Shown here: piece after piece, positions 17,507-26,881 of the stretch | How the letters are laid out: every line of letters starts with the position of its first letter | Numbering within the stretch: position 1 is the first letter of the stretch | Origin: Brucella sp. BE17 | GTDB taxonomy: Bacteria; Pseudomonadota; Alphaproteobacteria; Rhizobiales; Rhizobiaceae | Direction: 5' to 3' | NCBI RefSeq assembly: GCF_039545455.1 | Contig: NZ_CP154467.1 | Location: forward strand, 372,001-436,000 | DNA: 64,000 bases | Notes under the pieces: model-generated | What the model saw: the letters and a program-made list of their open reading frames with translations, nothing else | Database searches by the model: none | What the model was told of the DNA's origin: nothing | Position numbers and translations under genes: made by a program

Positions 17507-20149
17507 TCAGGCAAGCGTTCGATCCACGATATCCCGCAGGTCAGTGGATAGTCCTGCAGAACCCGCAATCCGCTCAAGCGCGGTTTTTGCCCGCGCCCGC
17601 CGTGTCTCTTCAAGCGAACGCCATGAACGCATGGCGGTGAGAAGACGTGCGGCAAGCTGCGGGTTTTCGGGATCGATGGCAAGAATGGTGTCGGCAAAGA
17701 ACGCATAGGCCGCGCCATCCTTGCGATTATATCCGGTAGGGTTGGCTGCGGAAAATGCGCCGATCAGTGAACGCACGCGATTGGGATTATCGAGCGAGAA
17801 AAGCGGGTGTTTGGTCAGTTCGCGAACGGCATTAAGCGTGTGCAGTCCGGGACGGGTCGCCTGCACGATAAACCATTTGTCCATGACGAGCCCATCGCTG
17901 CCAAAACGCTGCTCGAAAGCCGACAAGGCTTCCTTTGCTTGTCCGGTTTCGCCAAAGCGGTGCACCAGAACGGTGAGTGCTGCAAAGCGGTCGGTCATAT
18001 TGTCGGCCTGCGTGAACTGTGCGTGCGCACGACCCGGTACGTTCTCATGACAGCTCAGATAGTCGAGCAACACATTGCGTAAAGCGCGTTTTCCCGCCGA
18101 TTGTGCGTCGGGCGAGAAGGGGCCATCCTGTTGAAATGCATCGTAAAGCGCAGCAAAATCCGCTGTGTGCGCATTGGCAATGGCTGCGATCATTTGCTCG
18201 CGGCTTGCCAAAATGGCGTCGGGATCGACATTGCTGCCCAGTTCGCGAGCGATATCGCTTTCACCCGGAAGCGTCAGGCAAAGGGCGCGGAATGCCGGGT
18301 CGAGCTTCTCATCTGTTGTAATGTGACCTGCAAGTGCTACGATTTCGCTATCAACCTGCGTCTTGCCGCCATCACGTGCAGCCTCCAGCAGGCTTTGCGT
18401 GAAAATGCCGGTAATGGCTTGCCAGCGGGCGACATGATCGCAATCGTTGAGCGCAAGGAAAGCGCGGTCTTTGGCGCTGAGCGGCGCATCGAGATTGACG
18501 GGTGCTGAAAAGCCGCGCAAGAGCGATGGCACCGGCCGGGTTGTGATACCATGAAAGGTGATCGTCTCAGCGTCTTTGCGCAGATGAATGACGCCCTCGC
18601 GCACGTCGCCACCCTCGATATCTGTCGGCTCCATATCGCTGCCGTCCGGCCCGACAAGGCCGAAGGCGACCGGAATATGCATCGGTTTTTTGACAGGCTG
18701 TCCGGGTGTGGGAGCAAGCGACTGCGCGAGTTTGAGCGTAAAAGTTTTGGCATCGGCATCATAAGCAAAATCTGCCTTGACTTTCGGCGTGCCGGACTGA
18801 TCGTACCAAAGGGCAAATTGCGTAAAATCCTGTCCCGACACATCGGCGAAGACTTTTATGAAATCCTCGATTGTGGCAGCGTCACCGTCATGGCGCTCGA
18901 AATAAAGGTCCATGCCTTTTCGGAAAAGCTCTGGACCGATGATCGTGCGGATCATGCGCACCACTTCCGATCCTTTTTCATAGACGGTCGCAGTGTAGAA
19001 ATTGTTGATCTCGCGATATTCTCGCGGTCGCACCGGATGCGAAAGCGGTCCGCCATCTTCTGGAAATTGCTGGGCTTTAAGCGTCTTCACCTCTGCGATG
19101 CGCTTGACCGGACGCGAGCGCTGGTCGGCAGAAAACTCATGGTCGCGATAGACTGTCAGCCCTTCTTTCAGGCAAAGCTGGAACCAGTCGCGGCAGGTGA
19201 TGCGGTTGCCAGTCCAGTTATGGAAATATTCATGCGCGATGACGGTTTCGATCCCGGCATAATCGCCATCACTCGCAGTTTGCGGGTCGGCCAGCACATA
19301 TTTGTCGTTAAAAACATTGAGGCCCTTGTTCTCCATCGCGCCCATGTTGAAATCCGAAACCGCGACGATGTTGAAGACATCAAGATCATATTCCCGGCCA
19401 AACTTCTCCTCGTCCCATCGCATTGAACGCTTCAAGGCATCCATGGCATAGAGTGCCCGGTCTTCCTTGCCGTGCTCCACATAAATGGCAAGATCGACGC
19501 TGCGCCCTGACTGCGTGGTGAAATGATCTTTTACCACCCCGAGCGAACCGGCTACGAGCGCGAAAAGATAGGATGGCTTGGGATGTGGATCGTGCCAGAG
19601 GGCAAAATGTCGGTCCGGGTTTTCCACGTTAACGCCGCTTTCGACTGGATTGCCATTGGAAAGCAGGACCGGTGCAGCCTCTTTATCCGCATCAATACGC
19701 ACGGTATAGACCGAAAGCACGTCGGGGCGATCATAATAATAGGTGATGCGGCGAAAGCCTTCGGCTTCGCATTGTGAGCAATAAACGTCGCTTGAGCGAT
19801 AAAGACCCGAAAGCTGGCGATTGGTCGTCGGATTGACTTCAGTGACGATTTCAAGCGTGAAACGCGCATGATCAGGCAATGCGTTGATTTCCAGACGGTC
19901 CGGTGTTGCCAGATAGCTGTTGGTGCTTAACGGCTCGCCGTTGATGGAGAGACTTAGAAGCTTCAACCCGTCGCCATCGAGAATGAGCGGTGTGCCGGCG
20001 GGCGTGGTGCTGCGGCGCTCGATGGTGAGTGCTGCGTGTACGATTGTCTTTTCCGGCTCAAGCGAAAAATCCAGTCTGGTTTCCGGGATTGCGTAATGTG
20101 TCGGGCGGTAATCTTGGAGACGGAAAGTCTGGCCGGTTTCAGGACGCAT
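17507..20149 (-). CDS. pepN: Aminopeptidase N (M1 family)
   Basis: This 880-residue cytosolic zinc aminopeptidase removes N-terminal residues from peptides. The substrate-binding exopeptidase motif GAMEN is at residues 270-274, and the zinc site HEYFH is at 306-310 with the second-shell Glu in LKEGLTVYRD about 19 residues later. The N-terminal beta domain (1 to about 190), catalytic domain (to about 440), the Ig-like domain and the long C-terminal helical domain match the E. coli PepN type, and the length is typical. The start is ATG 20149 with AAAGAGT in front. It is divergent from the DMT transporter, with about 180 bases between. Confidence 0.95.
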   Translation of the reverse strand: MRPETGQTFRLQDYRPTHYAIPETRLDFSLEPEKTIVHAALTIERRSTTPAGTPLILDGDGLKLLSLSINGEPLSTNSYLATPDRLEINALPDHARFTLEIVTEVNPTTNRQLSGLYRSSDVYCSQCEAEGFRRITYYYDRPDVLSVYTVRIDADKEAAPVLLSNGNPVESGVNVENPDRHFALWHDPHPKPSYLFALVAGSLGVVKDHFTTQSGRSVDLAIYVEHGKEDRALYAMDALKRSMRWDEEKFGREYDLDVFNIVAVSDFNMGAMENKGLNVFNDKYVLADPQTASDGDYAGIETVIAHEYFHNWTGNRITCRDWFQLCLKEGLTVYRDHEFSADQRSRPVKRIAEVKTLKAQQFPEDGGPLSHPVRPREYREINNFYTATVYEKGSEVVRMIRTIIGPELFRKGMDLYFERHDGDAATIEDFIKVFADVSGQDFTQFALWYDQSGTPKVKADFAYDADAKTFTLKLAQSLAPTPGQPVKKPMHIPVAFGLVGPDGSDMEPTDIEGGDVREGVIHLRKDAETITFHGITTRPVPSLLRGFSAPVNLDAPLSAKDRAFLALNDCDHVARWQAITGIFTQSLLEAARDGGKTQVDSEIVALAGHITTDEKLDPAFRALCLTLPGESDIARELGSNVDPDAILASREQMIAAIANAHTADFAALYDAFQQDGPFSPDAQSAGKRALRNVLLDYLSCHENVPGRAHAQFTQADNMTDRFAALTVLVHRFGETGQAKEALSAFEQRFGSDGLVMDKWFIVQATRPGLHTLNAVRELTKHPLFSLDNPNRVRSLIGAFSAANPTGYNRKDGAAYAFFADTILAIDPENPQLAARLLTAMRSWRSLEETRRARAKTALERIAGSAGLSTDLRDIVDRTLA

Positions 20150-20329
20150 CGGAAAACTCTTTCTTTAAATCTGTTCGCCGGGTTCGTACTCGTCTTTTGA
20201 TAAAACGACAAGAAAAGCGATTCAGCCAAATAATTTTCCCGCTGCTCTTGGCAGGCTGCTGCAAACCAGCCTATTGAAGAATAGACGGTAAAAAAACATA
20301 ATGACACTGCAAGTTTAGGGGATCGCGTC

Positions 20330-21289
20330 GTGAACGCTCATGCGAGCGCGCCCGTTGGGGCGGCACAGCTTGAATCGAACCCAATGCTCGGCATTGGTCT
20401 TAAAATCGCTTCTGTGACGATTTTTGTCGGTATGTCCACCATGCTCAAGGCAGCGGAAGGCGTTCCGCTCGGAGAACTGATTTTCTTTCGCTCCTTCTTC
20501 GCAGTTATTGCTGTGCTGATTTATCTCAAATGTCGGGGTCAGCTAGAGGGTGCATTTCGTACCCAGCATGGGCTTAGCCATTTCTGGCGCGGTATGGTCG
20601 GCGTCTGCGCCATGACGATGAGTTTCTTTGCCCTGATAAAATTGCCGTTACCCGAAGCAATCGCCATCAATTATGCCTCACCGCTCATCACCGTCATTCT
20701 GGGCGCGTTCGTCTTGGGTGAGGTGGTGCGCCTTTATCGCTGGAGCGCCGTGCTCGTCGGTCTTTTTGGCGTTCTTGTCATCATATGGCCACGCCTGACG
20801 ATTTTTTCCTCCGGCAATGTCGGACAGGACGAGGCAATCGGTGCCCTTTCAGCGCTCGGCGCTGCCGTCATGGCTGCGATAGCCATGCTCCTGGTGCGAC
20901 GCCTGGTGCAGACAGAGCGCACAGCCACCATAGTGATCTATTTTTCACTTTCGGCCAGTATCATTGCGCTCTTCAGCCTACCTTTCGGGTGGATCGTGCC
21001 GAGCTGGTCTCAGCTTGCGCTTCTGATTGGGGCGGGCTTTGCCGGTGGTATTGCTCAGATACTGCTTACGGAATGCTATCGTCATGCGCCGATGTCGACC
21101 ATCGCACCGTTTGAATATACGTCGATGCTAATGGGGCTGGTTATCGGATTTTTGCTATTCGGGGATGTTCCGACGCTCGAAATGATCATCGGCAGCGCTA
21201 TCGTTATGGGTGCGGGCGGTTTCATCATCTATCGCGAGCACAAGCTGGCCATCGCACCGCATAAGCTCAATGCACCACAAAGCCATTAA
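20330..21289 (+). CDS. DMT-superfamily (EamA) membrane transporter
   Basis: This 319-residue protein has about ten hydrophobic helices arranged as two EamA repeats (about residues 20-155 and 168-300). Each repeat shows the typical last-helix pattern, for example ITVILGAFVLGEVVRLYRWSA and LLFGDVPTLEMIIGSAIVMG. Such proteins export or import small metabolites in the inner membrane; the substrate cannot be read from the sequence. The likely start given is GTG 20330; the N-terminal 20 residues are polar. It runs toward the minus-strand MFS gene with 8 bases between the stops. Confidence 0.8.
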   Translation: MNAHASAPVGAAQLESNPMLGIGLKIASVTIFVGMSTMLKAAEGVPLGELIFFRSFFAVIAVLIYLKCRGQLEGAFRTQHGLSHFWRGMVGVCAMTMSFFALIKLPLPEAIAINYASPLITVILGAFVLGEVVRLYRWSAVLVGLFGVLVIIWPRLTIFSSGNVGQDEAIGALSALGAAVMAAIAMLLVRRLVQTERTATIVIYFSLSASIIALFSLPFGWIVPSWSQLALLIGAGFAGGIAQILLTECYRHAPMSTIAPFEYTSMLMGLVIGFLLFGDVPTLEMIIGSAIVMGAGGFIIYREHKLAIAPHKLNAPQSH

Positions 21290-21297
21290 TTTATATC

Positions 21298-22542
21298 TTA
21301 CTGGGGATTCTCCGAACGCGGGTCGAGTTGCAGTGTTTCCGGTGTTGACTGAGCATCGGGCGTGACGAACTTGAACTCGGTTTTCTGTTCGCTGATGGCC
21401 GGTCGCTCGAAGCGCTTGATGCGCCAGAAGGCATGAAGGCCGTAAATGCCATAGGAGACAGCCATCGTGACGAAAAAACCGGGCGCGCCGATCAGGTCCA
21501 TCAGCGGGCCGGACAGCGCAGGTCCCAGCATACTGCCGATCCCATAGACAATCAGCAAGCCACTTGAGACCTGAACGAACTCGCTGGCATCCGCATAGTC
21601 ATTGGCGTGCGCGACATTCAGACTGTAGATTGGATAGAGCACAAAGCCGAACAAAAACATCATGCCATAAAGCGACATTGGCGTTGCTGGCTGCAGGATA
21701 AGCATGATGGTGGAGAGGGCAAAGCCGATCAGCCCGGCCACGACCATCACATAGCGACGGTCAACGAAATCCGAGGATCGTCCCAGCGGATACTGGAACA
21801 ATGCGCCGCCGATCATGGCGCAGGCCAGCATGGTTGCGATACCGAAAGTCGACAGGCCGTTCATGCCGCCATAGATGGCAGCGAGAAAATTCCAGGTGCT
21901 GGCGGTAATACCAGCGATAAGAGAGCCGATGACGGCGGCAGGCGAGCGACGGTAAAGCCCTCTGATGTCGAGGGTCACCTGTGTCAGTGGGTTGGGCGAT
22001 TGCGCGCTGGAGAGGACCGTGGGCAACAGGGCGCTCGCATAGATGATGGCGCAGATGATGAACAGTGTCTGCGTCGAGGCGTCACCAAACGGAAGGATAT
22101 ACTGTCCGCACATTAGCCCCAGCATGGTGATGATCATATAGATCGAGAAAACCCGTCCGCGCGAATCATTGGTCACGCGCTCGTTGAGCCAGCTTTCGAT
22201 GATCATATAGCTTCCGGCAAGCCCAAAACCCGCTACGCCGCGAAACAGCATCCATGCAGCGGGACTGACCACCAGCGAATGAAACAGAAGTGCGATCGAA
22301 AGCAGGGTGAGCAGCGCCGCGAAAACCCGCACATGCCCGACACGACGCACCAGATGCGGCACCACGATGCAGCCGAGCGTGAAGGCGAGCGAATAGCTTG
22401 TCCCCATCCAGCCGATGGTCGTGGTCGACCACCCTTCCATACCGCCGCGCAGCGGCAGGAGAATACCCGCAAGTCCGCCTGCAAGCAGCATCATGAATGT
22501 GCTTGTCAAAAGGGCGGCAATTGGCAAAAGCTGGCCAGCCAT
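21298..22542 (-). CDS. Major facilitator superfamily transporter (YcaD-like)
   Basis: This 414-residue protein has twelve predicted helices. The loop after helix 2 (PHLVRRVGHVRVF) and the helix 4-5 region (GLAGSYMIIESWLNERV, then SRGRVFSIYMI) resemble the YcaD/YfkF group of the major facilitator superfamily. The C-terminal 50 residues are polar and probably cytoplasmic. ATG 22542 follows a clear GGAGATATCA ribosome site. The substrate is not known. The gene is 130 bases from the family 4 UDG gene on the same strand and could be read with it. Confidence 0.8.
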   Translation of the reverse strand: MAGQLLPIAALLTSTFMMLLAGGLAGILLPLRGGMEGWSTTTIGWMGTSYSLAFTLGCIVVPHLVRRVGHVRVFAALLTLLSIALLFHSLVVSPAAWMLFRGVAGFGLAGSYMIIESWLNERVTNDSRGRVFSIYMIITMLGLMCGQYILPFGDASTQTLFIICAIIYASALLPTVLSSAQSPNPLTQVTLDIRGLYRRSPAAVIGSLIAGITASTWNFLAAIYGGMNGLSTFGIATMLACAMIGGALFQYPLGRSSDFVDRRYVMVVAGLIGFALSTIMLILQPATPMSLYGMMFLFGFVLYPIYSLNVAHANDYADASEFVQVSSGLLIVYGIGSMLGPALSGPLMDLIGAPGFFVTMAVSYGIYGLHAFWRIKRFERPAISEQKTEFKFVTPDAQSTPETLQLDPRSENPQ

Positions 22543-22672
22543 TGATATCTCCGGTCGGTCGCGAAATTTTAGCTCTCATACTGTCTTTTTGCCGGTTGGC
22601 AAGCGGCGCATTAAAACAAGTTTGCGGCATGTCGGTGACAAGCTGCGTGAAAGCTGTGCGAATAAAGAAATA

Positions 22673-23536
22673 TCAGCCGGTGAGTTCAGCCATTCTGAGT
22701 TTTACGGCCAGAAAATCGCGCCATGCGAAGCGCTTTTGTGCCGGCGTGCGCAGGAGATAAGCTGGATGCAAAGTCGGCATGACAGGCACTTCGATGCCGG
22801 ACGGCGTGCGGTGGATTTTCCAGTTGCCGCGCAGACGCAGAATTCCTTCCGGCGCGCCGGTCAGCGCTTTACCGGCAGGGCCGCCGAGCGCCACAAGGAT
22901 TTTGGGCGCGGCAAGCTCGATCTGCCGTTCGATGAAGGGACGGCAAAGCTCTGTTTCAAGCGGGGTAGGCGTGCGATTGCCCGGTGGGCGCCAAGGGATC
23001 GTATTGGCAATATAGACATTCTCGCGCGTGAGGCCGATGGCTTCAATCATCCGGTTGAGAAGCTGCCCCGAACGTCCGACGAAAGGCAGGCCTTCCATAT
23101 CCTCGTCGCGGCCGGGCGCTTCGCCGACGAACATGATATCCGAGGATGGATCGCCATCGGCAAAGCAAATGTTCTTTGCAGTGAATTTCAGTGCACAGCC
23201 GTCGAAAGCTGCGAGTTGCTCGCGCAGTTCTTCCAATGTGTTGGCTTGCGACGCGGCCTCGCGGGCCAGAGCAATCTGCGCCGTATCCGGCACATCGGAT
23301 GCTGCCCGCACGGCTTGTGTGACGGGCATTGGCGTGGGCCGCGGTTGCGCTTGTTGCTGTGGACGAGGCGTTTCGCGTTGCGTATTTTCCTGACGGGCGG
23401 ATGCCTTTGTAGGCGCCGGAGATTGGGACTCGGCAAAACGATCAATGGGCGTTTCCGAAAGTGGCAGATCGACACCCGCTTCCGCATAAAAGCGGAGCAA
23501 GCCTTCCATATCCAACGTCTCGCGGCCATCAGTCAT
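22673..23536 (-). CDS. Uracil-DNA glycosylase, family 4
   Basis: This 287-residue DNA repair enzyme removes uracil from DNA. The family 4 active-site motif GEAPGRDEDMEGLPFVGRSG and the C-terminal motif LHPAYLLRTPAQK are intact. Cysteines in DGCALKF, KNICF, ELCRP and elsewhere could serve the Fe-S cluster. The first 90 residues are a variable Pro/Gln/Arg-rich region (QENTQRETPRPQQQAQPRP), probably disordered, as in other rhizobial members. I placed the start at ATG 23536 (MTDGRETLD), which follows a purine-rich GCGAGGTAAAAAG; the frame is open 31 codons further upstream. A second, unrelated UDG (family 5) lies at 44.3-45.0 kb. Confidence 0.88.
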   Translation of the reverse strand: MTDGRETLDMEGLLRFYAEAGVDLPLSETPIDRFAESQSPAPTKASARQENTQRETPRPQQQAQPRPTPMPVTQAVRAASDVPDTAQIALAREAASQANTLEELREQLAAFDGCALKFTAKNICFADGDPSSDIMFVGEAPGRDEDMEGLPFVGRSGQLLNRMIEAIGLTRENVYIANTIPWRPPGNRTPTPLETELCRPFIERQIELAAPKILVALGGPAGKALTGAPEGILRLRGNWKIHRTPSGIEVPVMPTLHPAYLLRTPAQKRFAWRDFLAVKLRMAELTG

Positions 23537-23997
23537 CTTTTTACCTCGCTTGAGAGGTGGCGAATTTTGACCCGGAATGCAATGGGGGAGGGCGCGCATT
23601 TTGCGTTTTCCGCATAAAAGCCCGCCCATTACAGCTCAGCAAGCATTCCGCACTGATGCATAACTTCACGCGTCAATTTGTATAACGCGAATTGACGTTT
23701 ACGTTAAAGTAAATATTATGTCCGCAAAAATGTCTATTGCTTGGACAATTGGACGCATATGCGACAGTTCCCAACTTTGCGACAGGTTAAAGCTATAGGA
23801 TGAGGCCTTGTTGTATCGGCATTTTATGCGAGCAGGGATGACAGTGTATCATTTTTTAACCGATGCGCTTTGGAAGGGAACAAGGACAATTTCATGTTCA
23901 TATCCGGACATGAAATCGGTTCACGAAGAAAAACAATTGGATGCATCGTGTGCACTGGAATAGAAAATGCGCGGTGACAGACCGGACGGAGGCATGA
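23537..23997. other. Divergent regulatory region between the UDG and ETF-QO genes
   Basis: The 461 bases hold no supported gene. TTTACGTTAAAGTAAA at 23698-23713 is a near-palindrome of the kind bound by MerR-type regulators of branched-chain amino acid breakdown (LiuR). A hairpin-like pair CATGTTCATATCCGGACATG lies near 23893-23912. GAGG just before 23998 is the ribosome site of ETF-QO. Confidence 0.4.
23698..23713. promoter_or_regulatory. Candidate LiuR-type operator
   Basis: TTTACGTTAAAGTAAA is an inverted repeat (TTTAC/GTAAA) about 285 bases upstream of the ETF-QO start. LiuR/MerR-type regulators of leucine and isovalerate breakdown are known to bind TTTACGTnAACGTAAA-like sites, and ETF-QO takes electrons from the acyl-CoA dehydrogenases of that pathway. 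The match is by eye. Confidence 0.35.
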
Positions 23998-25704
23998 ATG
24001 TCTGAAGCGCCAGAACTTGACAAGCAGGAACTTCCTGAGCGCGAAAGTATGGAATTTGATGTGGTGATTGTTGGTGCGGGGCCTGCTGGGCTTTCTGCCG
24101 CCATTCGCTTCAAGCAGATCAATCCCGAGCTTTCTGTCGTGGTTCTTGAAAAGGGCGGCGAAGTCGGCGCGCATATCCTGTCCGGCGCGGTTGTTGACCC
24201 AAGCGGCATCGATGCACTGCTTCCGGGATGGCGTGAGGAAGAAGGCCATCCGTTCAAGACGCCGGTGACGGCTGACCATTTTCTGCTGCTTGGACCTGCG
24301 GGATCGGTGCGCCTTCCCAATTTTGCAATGCCGCCGTTAATGGGCAATCACGGCAATTACATCGTTTCACTGGGTAATGTCTGTCGCTGGCTTGCTGCCA
24401 AGGCGGAAGAACTGGGCGTTGAAATCTATCCGGGTTTTGCCGCAACAGAAGTGCTTTATAATGACGATGGTGCAGCCATCGGCGTTGCCACTGGCGACAT
24501 GGGCGTCGAGCGCGATGGCACGCATGGTCCCAATTATACCCGCGGTATGGCGTTGCTAGGTAAATATGTGCTGATCGGTGAGGGTGCGCGCGGATCGCTC
24601 GCCAAGGAACTGATAGCAAAGTTCAAGCTTGATGAAGGCCGTGAACCGGGCAAATACGGGATCGGACTGAAAGAGCTTTGGCAGGTTGATCCGTCAAAGC
24701 ATAAGCCCGGTCTGGTACAGCACTCGTTTGGCTGGCCGCTCGGCATGAAGACGGGCGGCGGCTCGTTCCTCTATCATCTTGAAGACAATATGGTGGCGGT
24801 TGGTTTTGTGGTGCATCTCAACTACAAAAATCCTTATTTGGCGCCCTTCGAGGAATTCCAGCGTTTCAAGACGCATCCGGCGATCCGCGACACGTTCGAG
24901 GGCGGCAAACGTCTTTCTTATGGCGCACGCGCCATCACCGAAGGCGGGTTTCAGTCCGTGCCGAAACTGTCATTTCCCGGTGGTGCGCTGATTGGTTGTT
25001 CGGCAGGGCTGGTCAATGTGCCGCGCATCAAGGGCAGCCATAATGCGGTTCTGTCCGGCATTCTCGCCGCAGACAAGATCGCGGAAGCGCTCGCCGCCGG
25101 TCGCGCCAATGACGAGCCGGTCGAGATCGAGAACAGCTGGCGTGAAAGCGCTATCGGTACGGATCTTAAGCGGGTTCGCAACGTCAAGCCGCTCTGGTCG
25201 AAATTCGGCACGGCTATTGGTGTGGCGCTGGGCGGTCTTGATATGTGGACCAACCAGCTTTTCGGGTTTTCTGTTTTTGGCACGCTCAAACATGGCAAGA
25301 CCGATGCGCAAAGTCTGGAGCCTGCGCAAAAGCATAAGAAGATCGACTATCCCAAGGCCGATGGCGTTCTGACTTTTGATCGCCTGTCGTCGGTGTTTTT
25401 GTCCAACACCAATCACGACGAGAACGAGCCCGTACATTTGCTCGTGCGCGACATGGAGTTGCAAAAAACATCCGAGCATGATGTTTTTGCGGGACCATCG
25501 ACGCGCTATTGCCCGGCGGGCGTTTATGAATGGGTGGATGCGGATGGCAATGCTGCCGCCGACCCCAAGGCAAAAGACGTACGCTTCGTGATCAACTCGC
25601 AGAACTGCGTGCATTGCAAGACCTGCGATATCAAGGATCCGAACCAGAACATCGACTGGGTTCCGCCACAAGGCGGCGAAGGACCGGTCTATGTGAATAT
25701 GTAA
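23998..25704 (+). CDS. Electron transfer flavoprotein-ubiquinone oxidoreductase
   Basis: This 568-residue inner-membrane-associated enzyme passes electrons from ETF (fed by acyl-CoA dehydrogenases) to ubiquinone. The FAD Rossmann motif is VIVGAGPAGLSAAIRF (about residues 22-37). A second flavin motif is ALIGCSAGLVNVPRIKGSHN near residue 335. The C-terminal ferredoxin-like domain binds one 4Fe-4S cluster through cysteines in RYCPAGVYEW and NCVHCKTCDIKDP. Length and order are those of the family. The reading frame ends GGEGPVYVNM-stop, and the same tail appears again 78 bases downstream (see the repeat). It is transcribed alone. Confidence 0.95.
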   Translation: MSEAPELDKQELPERESMEFDVVIVGAGPAGLSAAIRFKQINPELSVVVLEKGGEVGAHILSGAVVDPSGIDALLPGWREEEGHPFKTPVTADHFLLLGPAGSVRLPNFAMPPLMGNHGNYIVSLGNVCRWLAAKAEELGVEIYPGFAATEVLYNDDGAAIGVATGDMGVERDGTHGPNYTRGMALLGKYVLIGEGARGSLAKELIAKFKLDEGREPGKYGIGLKELWQVDPSKHKPGLVQHSFGWPLGMKTGGGSFLYHLEDNMVAVGFVVHLNYKNPYLAPFEEFQRFKTHPAIRDTFEGGKRLSYGARAITEGGFQSVPKLSFPGGALIGCSAGLVNVPRIKGSHNAVLSGILAADKIAEALAAGRANDEPVEIENSWRESAIGTDLKRVRNVKPLWSKFGTAIGVALGGLDMWTNQLFGFSVFGTLKHGKTDAQSLEPAQKHKKIDYPKADGVLTFDRLSSVFLSNTNHDENEPVHLLVRDMELQKTSEHDVFAGPSTRYCPAGVYEWVDADGNAAADPKAKDVRFVINSQNCVHCKTCDIKDPNQNIDWVPPQGGEGPVYVNM

Positions 25705-25806
25705 TATTTACATTCGAGACTGCGTCCGTCTCGACCACCGCTTGAAAATGGCGGCGAAGGACCGGTTTACGTCAACATGTAATGTTGATGAAAACTGTGT
25801 CCGCCC
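25672..25806 (+). repeat. Duplicated 3' end of the ETF-QO gene
   Basis: Bases 25672-25704 code GGEGPVYVNM-stop. Bases 25750-25782, exactly 78 bases further and in the same frame, code the same ten residues and stop. The two 33-base copies differ at four positions, all third codon positions (GTC/GTT, TAT/TAC, GTG/GTC, AAT/AAC). Similarity goes on downstream: ACTGCGTCCGTC at 25719 against ACTGTGTCCGCC at 25794. The second copy is preceded by codons reading PPLEN, like the PPQ in the gene itself. The pattern points to recombination with a diverged allele. Confidence 0.85.
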
Positions 25807-25807
25807 A

Positions 25808-26818
25808 TTACAGCATCACTGATTGCGTTTCGGGTTCTTCGTGATCAGGACGGACGGGCGCTGGTACGGAAAAGTCGAGCCGAACCGGCAGGTGATCCGA
25901 ACCGACATATGGTCGGGAGGCGGCAACAGGCATTTCAACTTCGGGACTGACCAGAAGCTGATCGATGGGCAGGCCGATCCACGCAGTCAGGCTCGTTGGC
26001 AGGCCATGGGGCAACCATGTACCGCCAATATCCGGGACCGCTTCCGTGCCTGATGCCTTGGCGATGCGTTTGACTGCATAGCTCCACGGTACAGCATTGA
26101 AATCACCGGCGATAATTTTTAGTCCGTCCAGTTTTTGCAGTCCCGGTACCATCTCGCCGATACTGTCGTTCTGGCCATAAGGCCATGGCAGGGCAGAATG
26201 GTAGGCCGCGACAGTGACGAATGTGCCGCCAAAATCGATTGCAGCGCTGGCAAGGCGTCCACCTGCTGAACAGGCTTGAGCATCGCTTTCAGATATTGGG
26301 CGGCGGGAAAGAATGCCGGTGCCGAAATCGGGTCCATCGATCCGGCATTCGACATGATAGGGATAGGTGCTTTTGAGGATATCGATCCACATCGTCCAAT
26401 CTGGGCCCGCTTCCTGATAGGTGATCACATCCGGCTTTTCGCGCGCAATCATTTGCAGAACGCGCTTGGGTTCAGAGTTGTCATAGCGCAGATTGATCTG
26501 GATCAAGCTGTAACGCGGACCGGCAGTATGTGCTGGCGTTTCTTCATCGGTACTGCCAAGAAAACGATGCGCTATTGCCGTCGTGCTTCCAAAAGCCAAG
26601 ACGGCAAGAAGTATAACCATTGCCGCCTCACGCCGCATCTGCGTGAACACGAGCGGCAAAGCCAAAACTGCCATCAAAACAGCCAGATGTGCACGAAAGT
26701 GCGAAAACGCATCGAATGCCGGATGCACCGACCCCAGAAAACCGAGCACAAGCGGTACCGAGACCGCAACAGCGGCCAGAAGCAGGATAAAGGGCAGTTT
26801 AGTGTGGGCTTTTGACAT
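25808..26818 (-). CDS. Membrane-anchored endonuclease/exonuclease/phosphatase-family protein
   Basis: This 336-residue protein starts with three hydrophobic helices (about residues 8-28, 38-57 and 63-83). A periplasmic domain of the endonuclease/exonuclease/phosphatase fold follows: ITYQEAG (metal-binding Glu), IIAGDFNAVPWS (catalytic Asp and Asn) and GSDHLPVRL (catalytic Asp-His). Known members cut nucleic acids, phosphoinositides or sphingomyelin; the substrate here cannot be read. A GTG three codons upstream (26827) is an equally possible start. The gene is 55 bases from the AMP nucleosidase gene on the same strand. Confidence 0.8.
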   Translation of the reverse strand: MSKAHTKLPFILLLAAVAVSVPLVLGFLGSVHPAFDAFSHFRAHLAVLMAVLALPLVFTQMRREAAMVILLAVLAFGSTTAIAHRFLGSTDEETPAHTAGPRYSLIQINLRYDNSEPKRVLQMIAREKPDVITYQEAGPDWTMWIDILKSTYPYHVECRIDGPDFGTGILSRRPISESDAQACSAGGRLASAAIDFGGTFVTVAAYHSALPWPYGQNDSIGEMVPGLQKLDGLKIIAGDFNAVPWSYAVKRIAKASGTEAVPDIGGTWLPHGLPTSLTAWIGLPIDQLLVSPEVEMPVAASRPYVGSDHLPVRLDFSVPAPVRPDHEEPETQSVML

Positions 26819-26881
26819 GTCGGTCACTATGAGAGCGATTGCGGCATGAAGATGAAACGGAGCGCTCTTAACGCTCCGTGT

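Noticed and set aside
22415..23617. 400-codon plus-strand open frame opposite the UDG gene
   Set aside because: It covers a certain gene on the other strand and its protein is rich in Arg/Cys without a fold.
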